Origin: Salimicrobium album
Lineage (GTDB): Bacteria; Bacillota; Bacilli; Bacillales; Halobacillaceae
Assembly: GCF_900107115.1 (NCBI RefSeq)
Contig: NZ_FNOS01000003.1
Coordinates: 62,001-126,000 of the forward strand
Direction: 5' to 3'
DNA: 64,000 bases
A model generated the notes under the pieces. It saw nothing but the letters and a program-made list of their open reading frames with translations. It ran no database searches and was not told where the DNA came from. The position numbers were made by a program, and so were the translations under genes. Shown here piece by piece: positions 7,758 to 23,143 of the stretch (positions are counted from its first letter, which is position 1; the number at the start of each line of letters is the position of its first letter).

Positions 7758-8753
7758 TTACGTCCTTCTATTTCTTCTGAAATTACCCTCAAGCATCATT
7801 CCGGCGCCTTTTGCTGCGCTATGGAGCGGATCTTCAGAGACAAATACGGGCATATTAAGTTCTTCCCGAAACCGGATCCCGAGTCCTTTCATCAGAGCTC
7901 CTCCCCCCGTCAGAACGATGCCGCGTTCTTTTACGTCAGTCGTCAGCTCCGGAGGTGTATCTTCCAGAACGGCTTTTATCGTGCGTGTAATCATCCCGAG
8001 CGACTCTTCGAGAGCTTCTGTCAGTTCACCGGAAGTGACCGTAATGACCCGGGGCAGTCCGGTGATGTTATCAAGACCTTCCACCTGTATATTATCGCTC
8101 TCACCGGCGTCCGCGTTTATAGCAATATTTTTCTTCACTTTTTCGATTGTATGCTCCCCTGTCTGAAGAGCGTATCGTTTGTTTATGTACGTAGTGAGAT
8201 CGGTGCTGAATTTATCCCCCGCTCCTCTGATCAGACGGGCCGACACAATTTCTCCCATGGAAAGCACGGCGACCCCGGTCGTTCCTCCTCCAATATCGAC
8301 GATCATGTTGCCATCGGGCTGAAAAATATCTATTCCGGCGCAAAGGGCTGCCACTTTCGGCTCTTCGGCCAGCTCGATCTTCTTCCCGCCGGCTTTTTCT
8401 GCCGCTTCCAGCAGGGCTTTCTTCTCTATTTCCGTTATATCGGCCGGATGACAGATGAGCACGCCGGGTTTGCTTAACAGACGCTGAACTTTTATTTTTT
8501 CGAGAAAATATCTGAGCATTTTTTCGGTTGTGTCAAAATCTGCAATGACCCCTTCCCGGAGAGGATGAATCACTTCAATATGCTCCGGCGAACGGCCGAG
8601 CATCCGCTGTGCGGGTTCACCTACTGCGATTACGGCATCCTTTCTCCGGTCCACCGCAACTGCAGAAGGTTCTTCAAGCAGAATCCCTTTTCCTTTCACA
8701 TATATCACTGCATTGGCAGTACCCAGATCCACCCCTATCTCCTCAGCAAACAT
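7758..8753 (-). CDS. mbl: MreB-family actin homologue, Mbl-like and divergent
   Basis: A 331-residue cell-shape actin that should form membrane-bound filaments guiding lateral wall synthesis. The N-terminal phosphate-1 loop IGVDLGTANAVIYVKGKG, the segment EEPKVAALCAGIDIFQPDGN and VLTGGGALMKGL are close to Mbl. The start ATG at 8753 has GGGAGG ten bases upstream; the length matches B. subtilis Mbl (333). It is odd that the phosphate-2 loop reads IVDIGGGTTGVAV, where Mbl/MreB/MreBH as I recall have Asp or Glu after TT, and that the usual GERTAE is TGEHTIE. It lies next to flhO as in B. subtilis, but spoIIID is missing upstream. Confidence 0.88.
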   Translation of the reverse strand: MFAEEIGVDLGTANAVIYVKGKGILLEEPSAVAVDRRKDAVIAVGEPAQRMLGRSPEHIEVIHPLREGVIADFDTTEKMLRYFLEKIKVQRLLSKPGVLICHPADITEIEKKALLEAAEKAGGKKIELAEEPKVAALCAGIDIFQPDGNMIVDIGGGTTGVAVLSMGEIVSARLIRGAGDKFSTDLTTYINKRYALQTGEHTIEKVKKNIAINADAGESDNIQVEGLDNITGLPRVITVTSGELTEALEESLGMITRTIKAVLEDTPPELTTDVKERGIVLTGGGALMKGLGIRFREELNMPVFVSEDPLHSAAKGAGMMLEGNFRRNRRT

Positions 8754-8911
8754 GAGTGAAGAACCTCCCAGTCTTGCCATACTGAACAACCATCCTAACC
8801 GAGCGACTGTTTATATGATATTAAGAACGCATCTATTCCATTATTTTATCATAATATAAAGAATTTCGTCTTATTTTTCCAAAAAAATAAACGTCCACCC
8901 GCAGATTATCG

Positions 8912-8939
8912 AAAAAAAGCACCGCCACGGGGGCGATGC
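8912..8939 (-). terminator. Terminator of murAA
   Basis: Minus strand GCATCGCC, loop, GGCGGTGC (8919-8939, one G-T pair) followed by seven T. Confidence 0.85.
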
Positions 8940-8956
8940 TTCAGATTTGTTATGAA

Positions 8957-10255
8957 TTATGATGTTGATAATGATTCCTGAGGCTCAGACTTTGGGACAG
9001 CAACACGTTCTATATCTGCTCCGAGACTTGCGAGTTTTCCTGCTAAATCAACGTAACCGCGGTCGATGTGACGAAGCTCCGTTACACGGGTGGCACCTTC
9101 GGCAACGAGTCCTGCGAGTATGAGTGCTGCTCCGGCACGAAGGTCGGTCGCTTCGACTTCCGCTCCCTGCAGGTTCGAAGGGCCATCAACGATGACACTT
9201 CTGCCTTCAATCCGCAGTTTAGCGTTCATACGGCGGAATTCTTCCACGTGCATGAAACGATTCTCGAATACCGTCTCCGTAATGACACTCGTACCTTCCG
9301 CCCTCAGCATGGCCGCCATCATCTGCGACTGCATGTCTGTCGGGAAACCGGGGTGCGGCATCGTTTTGATATCTGTCGCTTTCAGCTGTTCCGGTCCAAT
9401 GACACGTAGACCGTCGCCTTCTTCTTCGACAGATACGCCCATTTCCTCAAGTTTTGAAATAACGGCTCTCAAATGCTCCGCTTCCGCACGCTCAAGCAGA
9501 ATGTTTCCGCCCGTGACGGCCGCTGCGACCATGAAAGTCCCCGCTTCGACGCGGTCCGGGATAATCGTATGTTCCGCACCGTGGAGTTTTTCGACCCCGT
9601 CGATTTTTATCGTTTCCGTTCCGGCTCCGACGATGTTGGCCCCCATCTTGTTCAGGTAGTTGGCCAGGTCGACGATTTCCGGTTCTTTCGCTGCGTTCTC
9701 AATTACGGTCTTTCCATCCGCGAGAGCTGCTGCCATTACGAGATTCTCAGTGGCACCGACACTCGGGAAATCCATATAAATCTTCGCGCCTTTCAGACGG
9801 CCGTTTGTGTTCGCTTCGATATAGCCGTCTCCGACCGTCACCTCGGCGCCCATAGCTTCAAAACCTTTCAGATGCTGATCGATCGGGCGTGACCCGATGG
9901 CACATCCGCCGGGGAGAGCTACTTTAGCGTGCCCGTAGCGGGCAAGGAGCGGGCCGAGTACGAGTACGGAAGCGCGCATTTTACGCACGTATTCGAAAGG
10001 AGCTTCCGTCTTAAGCGGCTGGGACGCATCCACTGTCACCGTATTTCCGGAAGTTCTCACTTCGGCATTCATGTGAGAGATGACCTGATTAATCGTCGTT
10101 ACATCCGCCAACTCAGGGACTTCATGCAATACACTTTTTCCTTCACTTGCAATAATACTTGCTGCGATCACAGGCAACACGGCGTTCTTGGCACCTTCTA
10201 CTTTTACACTACCGTTCAGTTTGCCGCCACCGCGGACGATGATTTTTTCCACCAT
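8957..10255 (-). CDS. murAA: UDP-N-acetylglucosamine 1-carboxyvinyltransferase MurA (MurAA)
   Basis: First committed step of peptidoglycan synthesis: transfers enolpyruvate from PEP to UDP-GlcNAc. The 432-residue protein has the EPSP-synthase-like two-domain fold. The catalytic, fosfomycin-reactive Cys is in [29 protein letters not shown] near the start carries the conserved Lys-Asn. It follows the atp operon and DUF1146 gene as in B. subtilis. The 263-base gap upstream (10256-10518) holds no gene; it contains TTGACA on the minus strand near 10390-10405 and a TGTTTATTAAACA near-palindrome, but no clear complete promoter. A second MurA is at 29254. Confidence 0.96.
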   Translation of the reverse strand: MVEKIIVRGGGKLNGSVKVEGAKNAVLPVIAASIIASEGKSVLHEVPELADVTTINQVISHMNAEVRTSGNTVTVDASQPLKTEAPFEYVRKMRASVLVLGPLLARYGHAKVALPGGCAIGSRPIDQHLKGFEAMGAEVTVGDGYIEANTNGRLKGAKIYMDFPSVGATENLVMAAALADGKTVIENAAKEPEIVDLANYLNKMGANIVGAGTETIKIDGVEKLHGAEHTIIPDRVEAGTFMVAAAVTGGNILLERAEAEHLRAVISKLEEMGVSVEEEGDGLRVIGPEQLKATDIKTMPHPGFPTDMQSQMMAAMLRAEGTSVITETVFENRFMHVEEFRRMNAKLRIEGRSVIVDGPSNLQGAEVEATDLRAGAALILAGLVAEGATRVTELRHIDRGYVDLAGKLASLGADIERVAVPKSEPQESLSTS

Positions 10256-10518
10256 ACATTCTCCTCTGCGTCGAGATTCTTAGTTATCATATTCACCCAT
10301 CATTAATTACAGTTCCAATTTTCATCAAAAGTTTCTTCAATTCACATTAGTGACCTTTTTCACACAAACAAAACAACACTAATCGTATCACCACTGTCAA
10401 CAAAAGCGCAAGGGCTAAAAGTGGGATATTTGGCGATGGGATGTAAAAATTGCTTTTTCCTTTAAATGTTGTTTAATAAACAGTTTCCCTACATGTTTTT
10501 CTGATAAACGCTTTTCTG

Positions 10519-10752
10519 TCAAAACAGATAAGTGAGACTATTCGACCACGAAAGAAAATCCAGGAAGAATCTGCTCACGGTCGTTCCTATTGCAATCGTA
10601 AGAAATATCACCAGTATTCTGGCTTCGAACACTTTCCCCTTCCGGAACAATCCATCCAGATTCAGCGACTGGAGAGCGTACCAGCTGATTACTATAAAAA
10701 TAAGGTGAGAAGTCATACTCATCAGTGCTTCCTGGACAAACACATCTTCCAT
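10519..10752 (-). CDS. DUF1146 family membrane protein (YwzB-like)
   Basis: A 77-residue protein with two membrane helices: LIFIVISWYALQSLNLDGLF, then ARILVIFLTIAIGTTVSRFFLDFLSW. The end SNSLTYLF fits the DUF1146 pattern of B. subtilis YwzB, found downstream of atpC in many Bacillales. The function is unknown. The start at 10752 (MEDVFVQEAL) has AAGGAGG ten bases upstream; longer in-frame extensions lack a ribosome site. The gap to murAA lacks ywmB and spoIID. Confidence 0.85.
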   Translation of the reverse strand: MEDVFVQEALMSMTSHLIFIVISWYALQSLNLDGLFRKGKVFEARILVIFLTIAIGTTVSRFFLDFLSWSNSLTYLF

Positions 10753-10921
10753 CGTAAATTTCCTCCTTCGACATTTCCCGGGAAATAGTAAATCATTTCG
10801 GGACGTACCCGCTCTTTCTTGGGGGTGTATGTTTTTCTTTCCGCATTGATGAGGAGAGAATCCCCGTTCCACACGGTCACGGTCATTTCATTAGCTTAGA
10901 GGATGTGAAGAGAAGTTGCAA

Positions 10922-10953
10922 CAAAAAAAACTGCTCTCCCTCGGGAAAGCAGT

Positions 10954-10954
<1 letters not shown>
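10922..10954 (-). terminator. Terminator of the atp operon
   Basis: Minus strand AACTGCTTTCCC, two-base loop, GGGAGAGCAGTT, then eight T. It abuts the atpC stop codon. Confidence 0.88.
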
Positions 10955-11397
<443 letters not shown>

Positions 11398-11426
11398 TTA
11401 AGAGACACCTGTCATCCTTCCTGTAC

Positions 11427-12824
<1,398 letters not shown>

Positions 12825-12859
12825 CTATTCCCTCCTAACTTAACTTCTCCCCCGTCTTA

Positions 12860-13735
<876 letters not shown>

Positions 13736-13836
13736 TCACCACCCTTTCTTAAAAACTCTGTCCGTCCGTGCAGGAAGGAAGTGTGTTGCGGTCTTCCTTC
13801 CTTTTTTAAGACGAAGGTTTTCTGAATCCTTACTGT

Positions 13837-15351
<1,515 letters not shown>

Positions 15352-15357
15352 TCACCC

Positions 15358-16448
<1,091 letters not shown>

Positions 16449-16637
16449 TCAACATACCTAAACATACATAAGAATAGCGCCGACACCCGGCCCGTTCCCC
16501 GATTAACCGTCGGCTTAAAAAGGCGTCAGGTACAAGCGCTAGTGCCAGAAATATATCGTTTCCTACATGTTCTTACCGGGTACCAAACAGATATAAGAAA
16601 GGCGAAGATAGACTCCGCCCTGTTCAGATGGACGACA

Positions 16638-16883
<246 letters not shown>

Positions 16884-16905
16884 TTATTTGTTTCAAAAAA
16901 ATATG

Positions 16906-18020
<1,115 letters not shown>

Positions 18021-18021
18021 G

Positions 18022-18240
18022 TTAATCGTCCCCCGTGTACTTCCTTACTAAATGAATCGTTCCGTATGTACCTGCTGAAAGACCGGTCAGGAGACCGAGA
18101 ATCAGAAACAGCGGGTCACTCCCGAACTGTCCGTCCACCCATTTGCCGGCATAGATACCGACGAGGATGCCTCCTGCCAGCTGTGATGATATGGCGCTGA
18201 CAAGACCGATTGTCCGGAACGAACCGTTCGATTTTCCCAT
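18022..18240 (-). CDS. atpZ: AtpZ/AtpI-family small membrane protein
   Basis: First gene of the atp operon: 72 residues with two membrane helices (GLVSAISSQLAGGILVGIYAG and LFLILGLLTGLSAGTYGTIHL). The GxxxG-rich pattern KWVDGQFGSDPLF between them is typical for AtpZ. It is thought to act with AtpI as an ion channel or assembly factor. The start ATG at 18240 has GGGTGAG upstream; the window's longer in-frame extension runs into the leader. Confidence 0.86.
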   Translation of the reverse strand: MGKSNGSFRTIGLVSAISSQLAGGILVGIYAGKWVDGQFGSDPLFLILGLLTGLSAGTYGTIHLVRKYTGDD

Positions 18241-18312
18241 ACACCGTCTCACCCGTTCCCTTTGTGTGCAAGCTTTTCTTTGCATGAAAACCTTATCATT
18301 CCACACTATGTA

Positions 18313-18341
18313 AGATTACATTAGCACTGTTGTAGTGTCAA
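18313..18341 (-). promoter_or_regulatory. Sigma-A-type promoter of the atp operon
   Basis: Minus strand TTGACA (18336-18341), 17-bp spacer, TAATCT (18313-18318), giving a leader of roughly 65 bases before atpZ. Confidence 0.75.
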
Positions 18342-18515
18342 TAATTTGTGGAATAAAAGTGTAAACAATAAACCCGGTTTTTTTCACATTTCTGCCACAT
18401 TTCAGCAAGGAAATTTAAAAGGGTGTGCAAACGTTTGTTCCATAAGGGGTCATCCCTCCTGCAACAGGGGGGATCAGAGATAAACACCCGAACCTGTCCC
18501 GGGGTCAGACGGCTT

Positions 18516-19664
18516 TCATTCGATTTCGAACGGGGCCGGTTTTCTGTCGGTCTTTCCGAAGAAATACCGGAGTCCTTCCGCGATACGGGCAGACGCCTGG
18601 CCATCCCCGTACGGATTGGAGGCTCCTGACATTTTTGCATAGGCCTCCGGGTCCGAAAGTAACTCATCGGCCAGTCTGAATATGTTTTCCTCGTCCGTCC
18701 CGGCCAGTTTTATCGTGCCCGCATCTATCCCCTCCGGACGTTCCGTAGTATCACGGAGGACCAGTACAGGGACGCCGAGAGAAGGGGCTTCCTCCTGCAC
18801 GCCGCCGGAATCGGTAAGGATAAGATGGGCCCGGGAGGCGAAATTATGAAAATCAATGACGTCGAGCGGAGAGATCAACTTGACCCTCTCCCAGCCTCCG
18901 AGAATATCTTCTGCGGTTTCCTGTACTTCCGGATTCAGGTGAACCGGGTATACGACTACCACGTCCTTATGAGTCTCAACGATCCGCTTCACAGCCCTGA
19001 ACATTCTTTTCATATTCATACCGAGATTCTCGCGCCGGTGGGCAGTCATAAGTACGAGGCGACGTCCTTCCAGCGAATCGAACACTTTACTGGAATACGC
19101 CTCATCCACCGTCGTTTTAAGGGAATCAATCGCCGTGTTTCCGGTGACGAAAATCTGATCTTCCCTTTTGTTTTCAAGAAGCAGATTGTCCCTTGCCTGA
19201 TTGGTGGGGGCAAAGTGGAGATCGGCGAGCACCCCGGTCAGCTGACGGTTCATCTCCTCGGGAAAAGGGGTCTTTTTATCCCAAGTCCGGAGTCCCGCCT
19301 CCACGTGTGCCACCGGAATCTGATTGTAAAATCCGGTAAGGGAGGCGACGAACGTCGTCGTCGTATCTCCGTGGACAAGTATGATATCCGGAGCTGCCTC
19401 CTTCATCACTTCATCCAGCCCCTCCATCGCACCGGTGGTAACGTGGGCAAGCGTCTGTTTCTTTTTCATGACGTTCAAATCGTAGTCGGGTCTGATATCG
19501 AAGATCGACAGTACCTGGTCGAGCATTTCCCGGTGCTGGGCCGTGACGGCCACTGACGTTTCGAAATCATTGCTCCGCTTTTTCAATTCAAGAACGAGAG
19601 GAGCCATTTTAATAGCCTCCGGTCTCGTTCCGAACACTGTCAGCACTTTAATCGGACGTGACAT
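18516..19664 (-). CDS. mnaA: UDP-N-acetylglucosamine 2-epimerase (non-hydrolysing)
   Basis: Interconverts UDP-GlcNAc and UDP-ManNAc, which feeds wall teichoic acid linkage units or polysaccharide. The 382-residue protein has KVLTVFGTRPEAIKMAPLV at the N terminus, GDTTTTFVASL, the motif HVEAGLRTWDKKTPFPEEMN and the active-site segment LTDSGGVQEEAPSLGVPVLV. The ATG at 19664 is preferred (AGGAAG five bases upstream) over a GTG at 19670 that touches the ribosome site. It sits nine bases after upp. A strong hairpin at 18452-18474 downstream lacks a T-run. Confidence 0.95.
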   Translation of the reverse strand: MSRPIKVLTVFGTRPEAIKMAPLVLELKKRSNDFETSVAVTAQHREMLDQVLSIFDIRPDYDLNVMKKKQTLAHVTTGAMEGLDEVMKEAAPDIILVHGDTTTTFVASLTGFYNQIPVAHVEAGLRTWDKKTPFPEEMNRQLTGVLADLHFAPTNQARDNLLLENKREDQIFVTGNTAIDSLKTTVDEAYSSKVFDSLEGRRLVLMTAHRRENLGMNMKRMFRAVKRIVETHKDVVVVYPVHLNPEVQETAEDILGGWERVKLISPLDVIDFHNFASRAHLILTDSGGVQEEAPSLGVPVLVLRDTTERPEGIDAGTIKLAGTDEENIFRLADELLSDPEAYAKMSGASNPYGDGQASARIAEGLRYFFGKTDRKPAPFEIE

Positions 19665-19673
19665 AGCCACTTC

Positions 19674-20306
19674 CTACTTCGTTCCGTACAGACGGTCGCC
19701 TGCGTCCCCGAGACCGGGTACGATGTATCCTTTTTCATCAAGCTTCTCATCGAGAGCCGCTAAATAGATATCCACGTCAGGGTGGGCTTCCTGCATCAGC
19801 CTCACGCCTTCCGGAGCTGCCACGAGACACATGAGACGGATCTGTTTCGCCCCGCGTTTTTTCAGGGAGTGAATAGCTTCGATTGCCGAACCGCCGGTAG
19901 CAAGCATCGGGTCGAGAACGATGAGTTCGCGTTCGCTGATATCACTCGGCATTTTCACGTAGTACTCTACCGGTTTCAACGTTTCCGGATCACGATAAAG
20001 TCCCACGTGGCCGATTTTAGCTGCCGGAATCATATTTACCATCCCGTCGACCATGCCGAGACCGGCACGCAGAATAGGTACCAGACCGACTTTCTTTCCG
20101 GACAGGACTTTCGCTTTTGCATCATCGACGACCGGAGTCTGGATATCCACTTCCTCGACCGGAAGATCCCGGGTAATTTCAAACGCCATCAGTGTAGCCA
20201 CTTCGTCCACAAGCTCCCGGAAATCTTTCGTTCCCGTCTCTTTTTTCCTTATGTACGTCAGTTTATGCTGGATCAGCGGATGGTCCAGTACGTAAACGTT
20301 ACTCAT
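19674..20306 (-). CDS. upp: Uracil phosphoribosyltransferase
   Basis: Salvages uracil with PRPP to UMP. The 210-residue protein has the PRPP-binding motif [20 protein letters not shown] and the uracil-binding C terminus [17 protein letters not shown]. Length equals the family norm. A good sigma-A promoter lies upstream (20347-20375), and the ribosome site AAGGAGAG precedes the ATG. Confidence 0.97.
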   Translation of the reverse strand: MSNVYVLDHPLIQHKLTYIRKKETGTKDFRELVDEVATLMAFEITRDLPVEEVDIQTPVVDDAKAKVLSGKKVGLVPILRAGLGMVDGMVNMIPAAKIGHVGLYRDPETLKPVEYYVKMPSDISERELIVLDPMLATGGSAIEAIHSLKKRGAKQIRLMCLVAAPEGVRLMQEAHPDVDIYLAALDEKLDEKGYIVPGLGDAGDRLYGTK

Positions 20307-20346
20307 CGAAGCACTCTCCTTCGTTAATTTTATTCATATCTGTCTT

Positions 20347-20375
20347 ATTGTACTGAATAATAAGCTGTTTTGCAA
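20347..20375 (-). promoter_or_regulatory. Sigma-A-type promoter of upp-mnaA
   Basis: Minus strand TTGCAA (20370-20375), 17 bases, TACAAT (20347-20352), about 40 bases before the upp ATG. Confidence 0.7.
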
Positions 20376-20448
20376 CGAGGGACAAAAGGTTTAAAAATTC
20401 GTAATTAAACCGTGTCTAAGTGCTTACAGAACTTACGATTTTCCACAC

Positions 20449-20474
20449 AAAAAGCCGCTCTCAGGCGAGCGACT
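20449..20474 (-). terminator. Terminator of glyA
   Basis: Minus strand AGTCGCTC, loop, GAGCGGCT (one G-T pair) followed by TTTTT. Confidence 0.82.
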
Positions 20475-20489
20475 TTTCGTTCATTCGTA

Positions 20490-21746
20490 TTATTCATCCG
20501 CACTTTCCAGGGAGGGGTAAAGCGGGAAGCGGGACGTAAGCGCACGTACACGTTCCTTCGCTTCTTTCAGTTTCCCGGGCTCTTCATGGTGATCGAGGGT
20601 GAATGCGATCAGATCCCCGATCTCCTTCATCTCTTCCTCTTTGAAACCGCGCGTCGTTACGGCTGCCGTACCGACACGGATACCGCTTGTCACGAACGGG
20701 CTCTCCGGATCGAATGGAATCGTATTCTTGTTCGTAGTGATACCTACTTCGTCCAGCGCCTTTTCGGCCACTTTTCCTGTCAGGCCTTTATTGCGCAGGT
20801 CAAGAAGAAGGAGATGATTCTCCGTACCGCCGGAGACGAGACGGATATCATTCTGCTGCAGTGCTTCTCCGAGTTTCTTCGCATTACTGATGATCTGGCT
20901 CGAGTAGTCCTTGAAGGAACTGTCGAGAATTTCTTTGAATGCGACGGCTTTCGCAGCGATGATGTGCATCAGCGGGCCGCCCTGCATGCCAGGGAATACG
21001 TTTTTGTCGAGTTTCTTCGCGAATTCCTCCTTGCAGAGGATCATCCCTCCACGTGGACCGCGAAGAGTTTTATGCGTAGTCGTCGTTACAAAGTGAGCAT
21101 GCGGAACGGGATCGGAATGATGCCCGGTTGCCACAAGTCCGGCTACGTGTGCCATGTCCACGAGCAGGTACGCGCCTACTTCGTCCGCGATTTCACGGAA
21201 ACGGGCGAAGTCGATGTCGCGGGGATAGGCACTTGCTCCTGCAACGATAAGTTTCGGCTGAACTTCTTTCGCCCTTTCGAGAACGGCGTCATAATCGATC
21301 AGTTCCGATTCCTTATCCACCCCGTACTCTTCGAAGTTGTAGAGGGAGCCGCTGAAGTTCACCGGGCTGCCATGCGTCAGGTGACCGCCGTGGTTCAGAT
21401 TCATTCCGAGCACGGTATCCCCGGGATTCAAAACGGTGAAATAAACTGCCATGTTCGCCTGGGAACCGGAGTGGGACTGGACGTTCGCGTGTTCTGCGTT
21501 AAAAATCTCTTTCGCCCGGTCCCGGGCCAGGTTTTCCGCTTCATCGACGAATTCGCAGCCGCCGTAGTAGCGTTTACCCGGGTATCCTTCGGCATATTTG
21601 TTCGTCATTACAGAGCCCATCGCTTCCATAACCGCTTCGGAAGTGAAGTTTTCGGATGCAATCAGTTCGATATTATAGTCCTGACGGTGGTGTTCCTTCT
21701 GGATAGATGCAAACAGTTCCGGGTCTTGCGATTTCAGTTGTTTCAT
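20490..21746 (-). CDS. glyA: Serine hydroxymethyltransferase
   Basis: PLP enzyme converting serine and tetrahydrofolate to glycine and 5,10-methylene-tetrahydrofolate. The 418 residues include the PLP lysine in [17 protein letters not shown], the N-terminal [15 protein letters not shown] and [17 protein letters not shown]. It is complete. It lies 60 bases downstream of ywlG, as in B. subtilis; a broad 490-codon opposite-strand frame is only a shadow. Confidence 0.98.
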   Translation of the reverse strand: MKQLKSQDPELFASIQKEHHRQDYNIELIASENFTSEAVMEAMGSVMTNKYAEGYPGKRYYGGCEFVDEAENLARDRAKEIFNAEHANVQSHSGSQANMAVYFTVLNPGDTVLGMNLNHGGHLTHGSPVNFSGSLYNFEEYGVDKESELIDYDAVLERAKEVQPKLIVAGASAYPRDIDFARFREIADEVGAYLLVDMAHVAGLVATGHHSDPVPHAHFVTTTTHKTLRGPRGGMILCKEEFAKKLDKNVFPGMQGGPLMHIIAAKAVAFKEILDSSFKDYSSQIISNAKKLGEALQQNDIRLVSGGTENHLLLLDLRNKGLTGKVAEKALDEVGITTNKNTIPFDPESPFVTSGIRVGTAAVTTRGFKEEEMKEIGDLIAFTLDHHEEPGKLKEAKERVRALTSRFPLYPSLESADE

Positions 21747-21806
21747 CGATTCGTATTCCCCTTTCGTCTTTCCCTCGTTATTTTCTCTTCCTGGCTATGC
21801 CTCGTT

Positions 21807-22337
21807 TCATTCGTACTCCGCACGCGGTCCGCCTATCATAGGCGGTCTCGTTCTGGCAGCCCGGGCCCTCGCTTCTCCTACTGAGGTCTGATCGAGGCGG
21901 AGCGGTACGGCGACATGTTTCAAATGCATGCCGATCATCGTTTCACCGATATCCACACCGGCTTCCGCTTCCATACTCTCAACCAGGACAGGGTCCTCCA
22001 TCTCGCGGTAAGCATGCGCCGCCATCGCCCCTCCTGCTTTCGGTACCGGTACAGCAGCGACGATACGGCCCCCGCAGCGCTCAGCCGTCTGCCTTTCAAC
22101 GACGAGAGCGCGGTTCAGATGCTCACAGCACTGAAAGGCAAGCGACATTCCGGTTCTTTCCCTGAAACGTAAAAATTCCGTGTACAGGTCCCGGGCGACT
22201 TCCCCGCTGCCGGACGTGCCTATTTTACGGCCGTGGACTTCGCTTGTGGAACATCCGACCACGAGCGTGCCTCCGGTCATATATCCGGTGTCCGAGAGCT
22301 GCTGCAGGAGGGCGGTTATATCCTGTTGTATATTCAT
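21807..22337 (-). CDS. ywlG: YwlG/DUF436 family protein (TIGR01440)
   Basis: A 176-residue soluble protein of unknown function, conserved between glyA and ywlE in Bacilli. Features seen: MTGGTLVVGCSTSEVHGRKIG, CEHLNRALVVERQTAE, and EAGVDIGETMIGMHLKHVAVPL. The start ATG at 22337 (MNIQQDITALL) has GGGAGGG seven bases upstream and matches homologue length (180); a longer in-frame extension has no ribosome site. rpiB (ywlF), which lies next to ywlG in B. subtilis, is not present here. Confidence 0.9.
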   Translation of the reverse strand: MNIQQDITALLQQLSDTGYMTGGTLVVGCSTSEVHGRKIGTSGSGEVARDLYTEFLRFRERTGMSLAFQCCEHLNRALVVERQTAERCGGRIVAAVPVPKAGGAMAAHAYREMEDPVLVESMEAEAGVDIGETMIGMHLKHVAVPLRLDQTSVGEARARAARTRPPMIGGPRAEYE

Positions 22338-22383
22338 AAAGCTGTCCCTCCCTCTCCACGCGAAAGTGTATTGTTCCTTCTTC

Positions 22384-22408
22384 AAAAAAAGAGAAGCATG
22401 CGCTTCCC
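22384..22408 (-). terminator. Weak terminator between ywlE and ywlG
   Basis: Minus strand GAAGC, four-base loop, GCTTC followed by TCTTTTTTT. The stem is only 5 bp, so it may attenuate rather than stop. Confidence 0.5.
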
Positions 22409-22500
22409 TATAAAACTTTCCTTTATTGTATTACTAATTTCTGTTTTCGGCAATGTTCGGGTTTTGGCATCATGCCGCCTGAACGGCTCTCTCCGGAACT

Positions 22501-23094
22501 TTATTTATCGCCGGTCTTATCAATAAGCAAGTCGATATACTTCTCCAGTTCGCGGTAGGTTTCCCTGTACATTTCCACATCCGCTCCGAACGGATCCGAC
22601 ACGTTCACATCCGGAAAAGAATCTTCCAGTTCCTCGATTTCTTCGAGCTCTTCACGACATGCTTCCTGCCATTTTTCACTTACATCTTCTGTTTCTTCCT
22701 GCCGAAGCTGATTTCTTTTCTCTTCCACCCGACTGTACAGTGATTTCAGACGGTCCCATTTCTCTTCGGGCACGAGAACGTATTCCTTCAGGGTGAACAG
22801 TTTATCTTCATACCCCTGATACTGCATGGCGATCGTCTGTTTGTGACCCTCCGTCATCGTAAGAACGAGATCCGCCCAGGAAAGGAGCTCCGGCGATACA
22901 GGCTGGGAAATGCCATCGGTACTTACTCCTTCTTCTTCCATCACCTGCATGGCTCCCCGGGACACAGGGGAACCGTGGCCGGCGAACATTCCGGCGGAAC
23001 GGACGTCGTGTCCTGAGGTTTTATTTTTCAGAATGGCCTCAGCCATCGGACTTCTGCACGTATTACCTGTACAAACAAACAAGATATTCATCAT
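22501..23094 (-). CDS. ywlE: Low-molecular-weight protein phosphatase, YwlE-like (arginine phosphatase family), with insertion
   Basis: Cytoplasmic phosphatase of the LMW-PTP fold; YwlE removes phosphate from arginine residues marked by McsB. The P-loop VCTGNTCRSPMAEAIL carries Cys9, Thr12 and Arg15 in order; the Thr in the loop is the feature associated with arginine specificity. The general-acid motif is DPFG near the C terminus. The protein is 197 residues, against about 150 for B. subtilis YwlE. The excess is a charged helical insertion of about 50 residues (roughly 107-160, rich in Glu) between FTLKEYV and DPFG. It is located between ywlC and ywlG as expected. Confidence 0.9.
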   Translation of the reverse strand: MMNILFVCTGNTCRSPMAEAILKNKTSGHDVRSAGMFAGHGSPVSRGAMQVMEEEGVSTDGISQPVSPELLSWADLVLTMTEGHKQTIAMQYQGYEDKLFTLKEYVLVPEEKWDRLKSLYSRVEEKRNQLRQEETEDVSEKWQEACREELEEIEELEDSFPDVNVSDPFGADVEMYRETYRELEKYIDLLIDKTGDK

Positions 23095-23143
23095 ATTTCT
23101 CCTCCCGTTCCTCGTAAATTCCGGCTGCGCGGTTACGGCTTCC

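Noticed and set aside
10467-10479. TGTTTATTAAACA near-palindrome upstream of murAA
   Set aside because: Short, AT-rich and not linked to a known regulator; could be chance.
18452-18474. Strong hairpin ATCCCTCCTG...CAGGGGGGAT downstream of mnaA
   Set aside because: No T-run on either strand, so I do not call it a terminator; it may be an RNA 3' stabiliser.
20412-21884. 490-codon plus-strand frame opposite glyA
   Set aside because: Antisense shadow spanning the glyA terminator and the gap to ywlG; no supporting signal.
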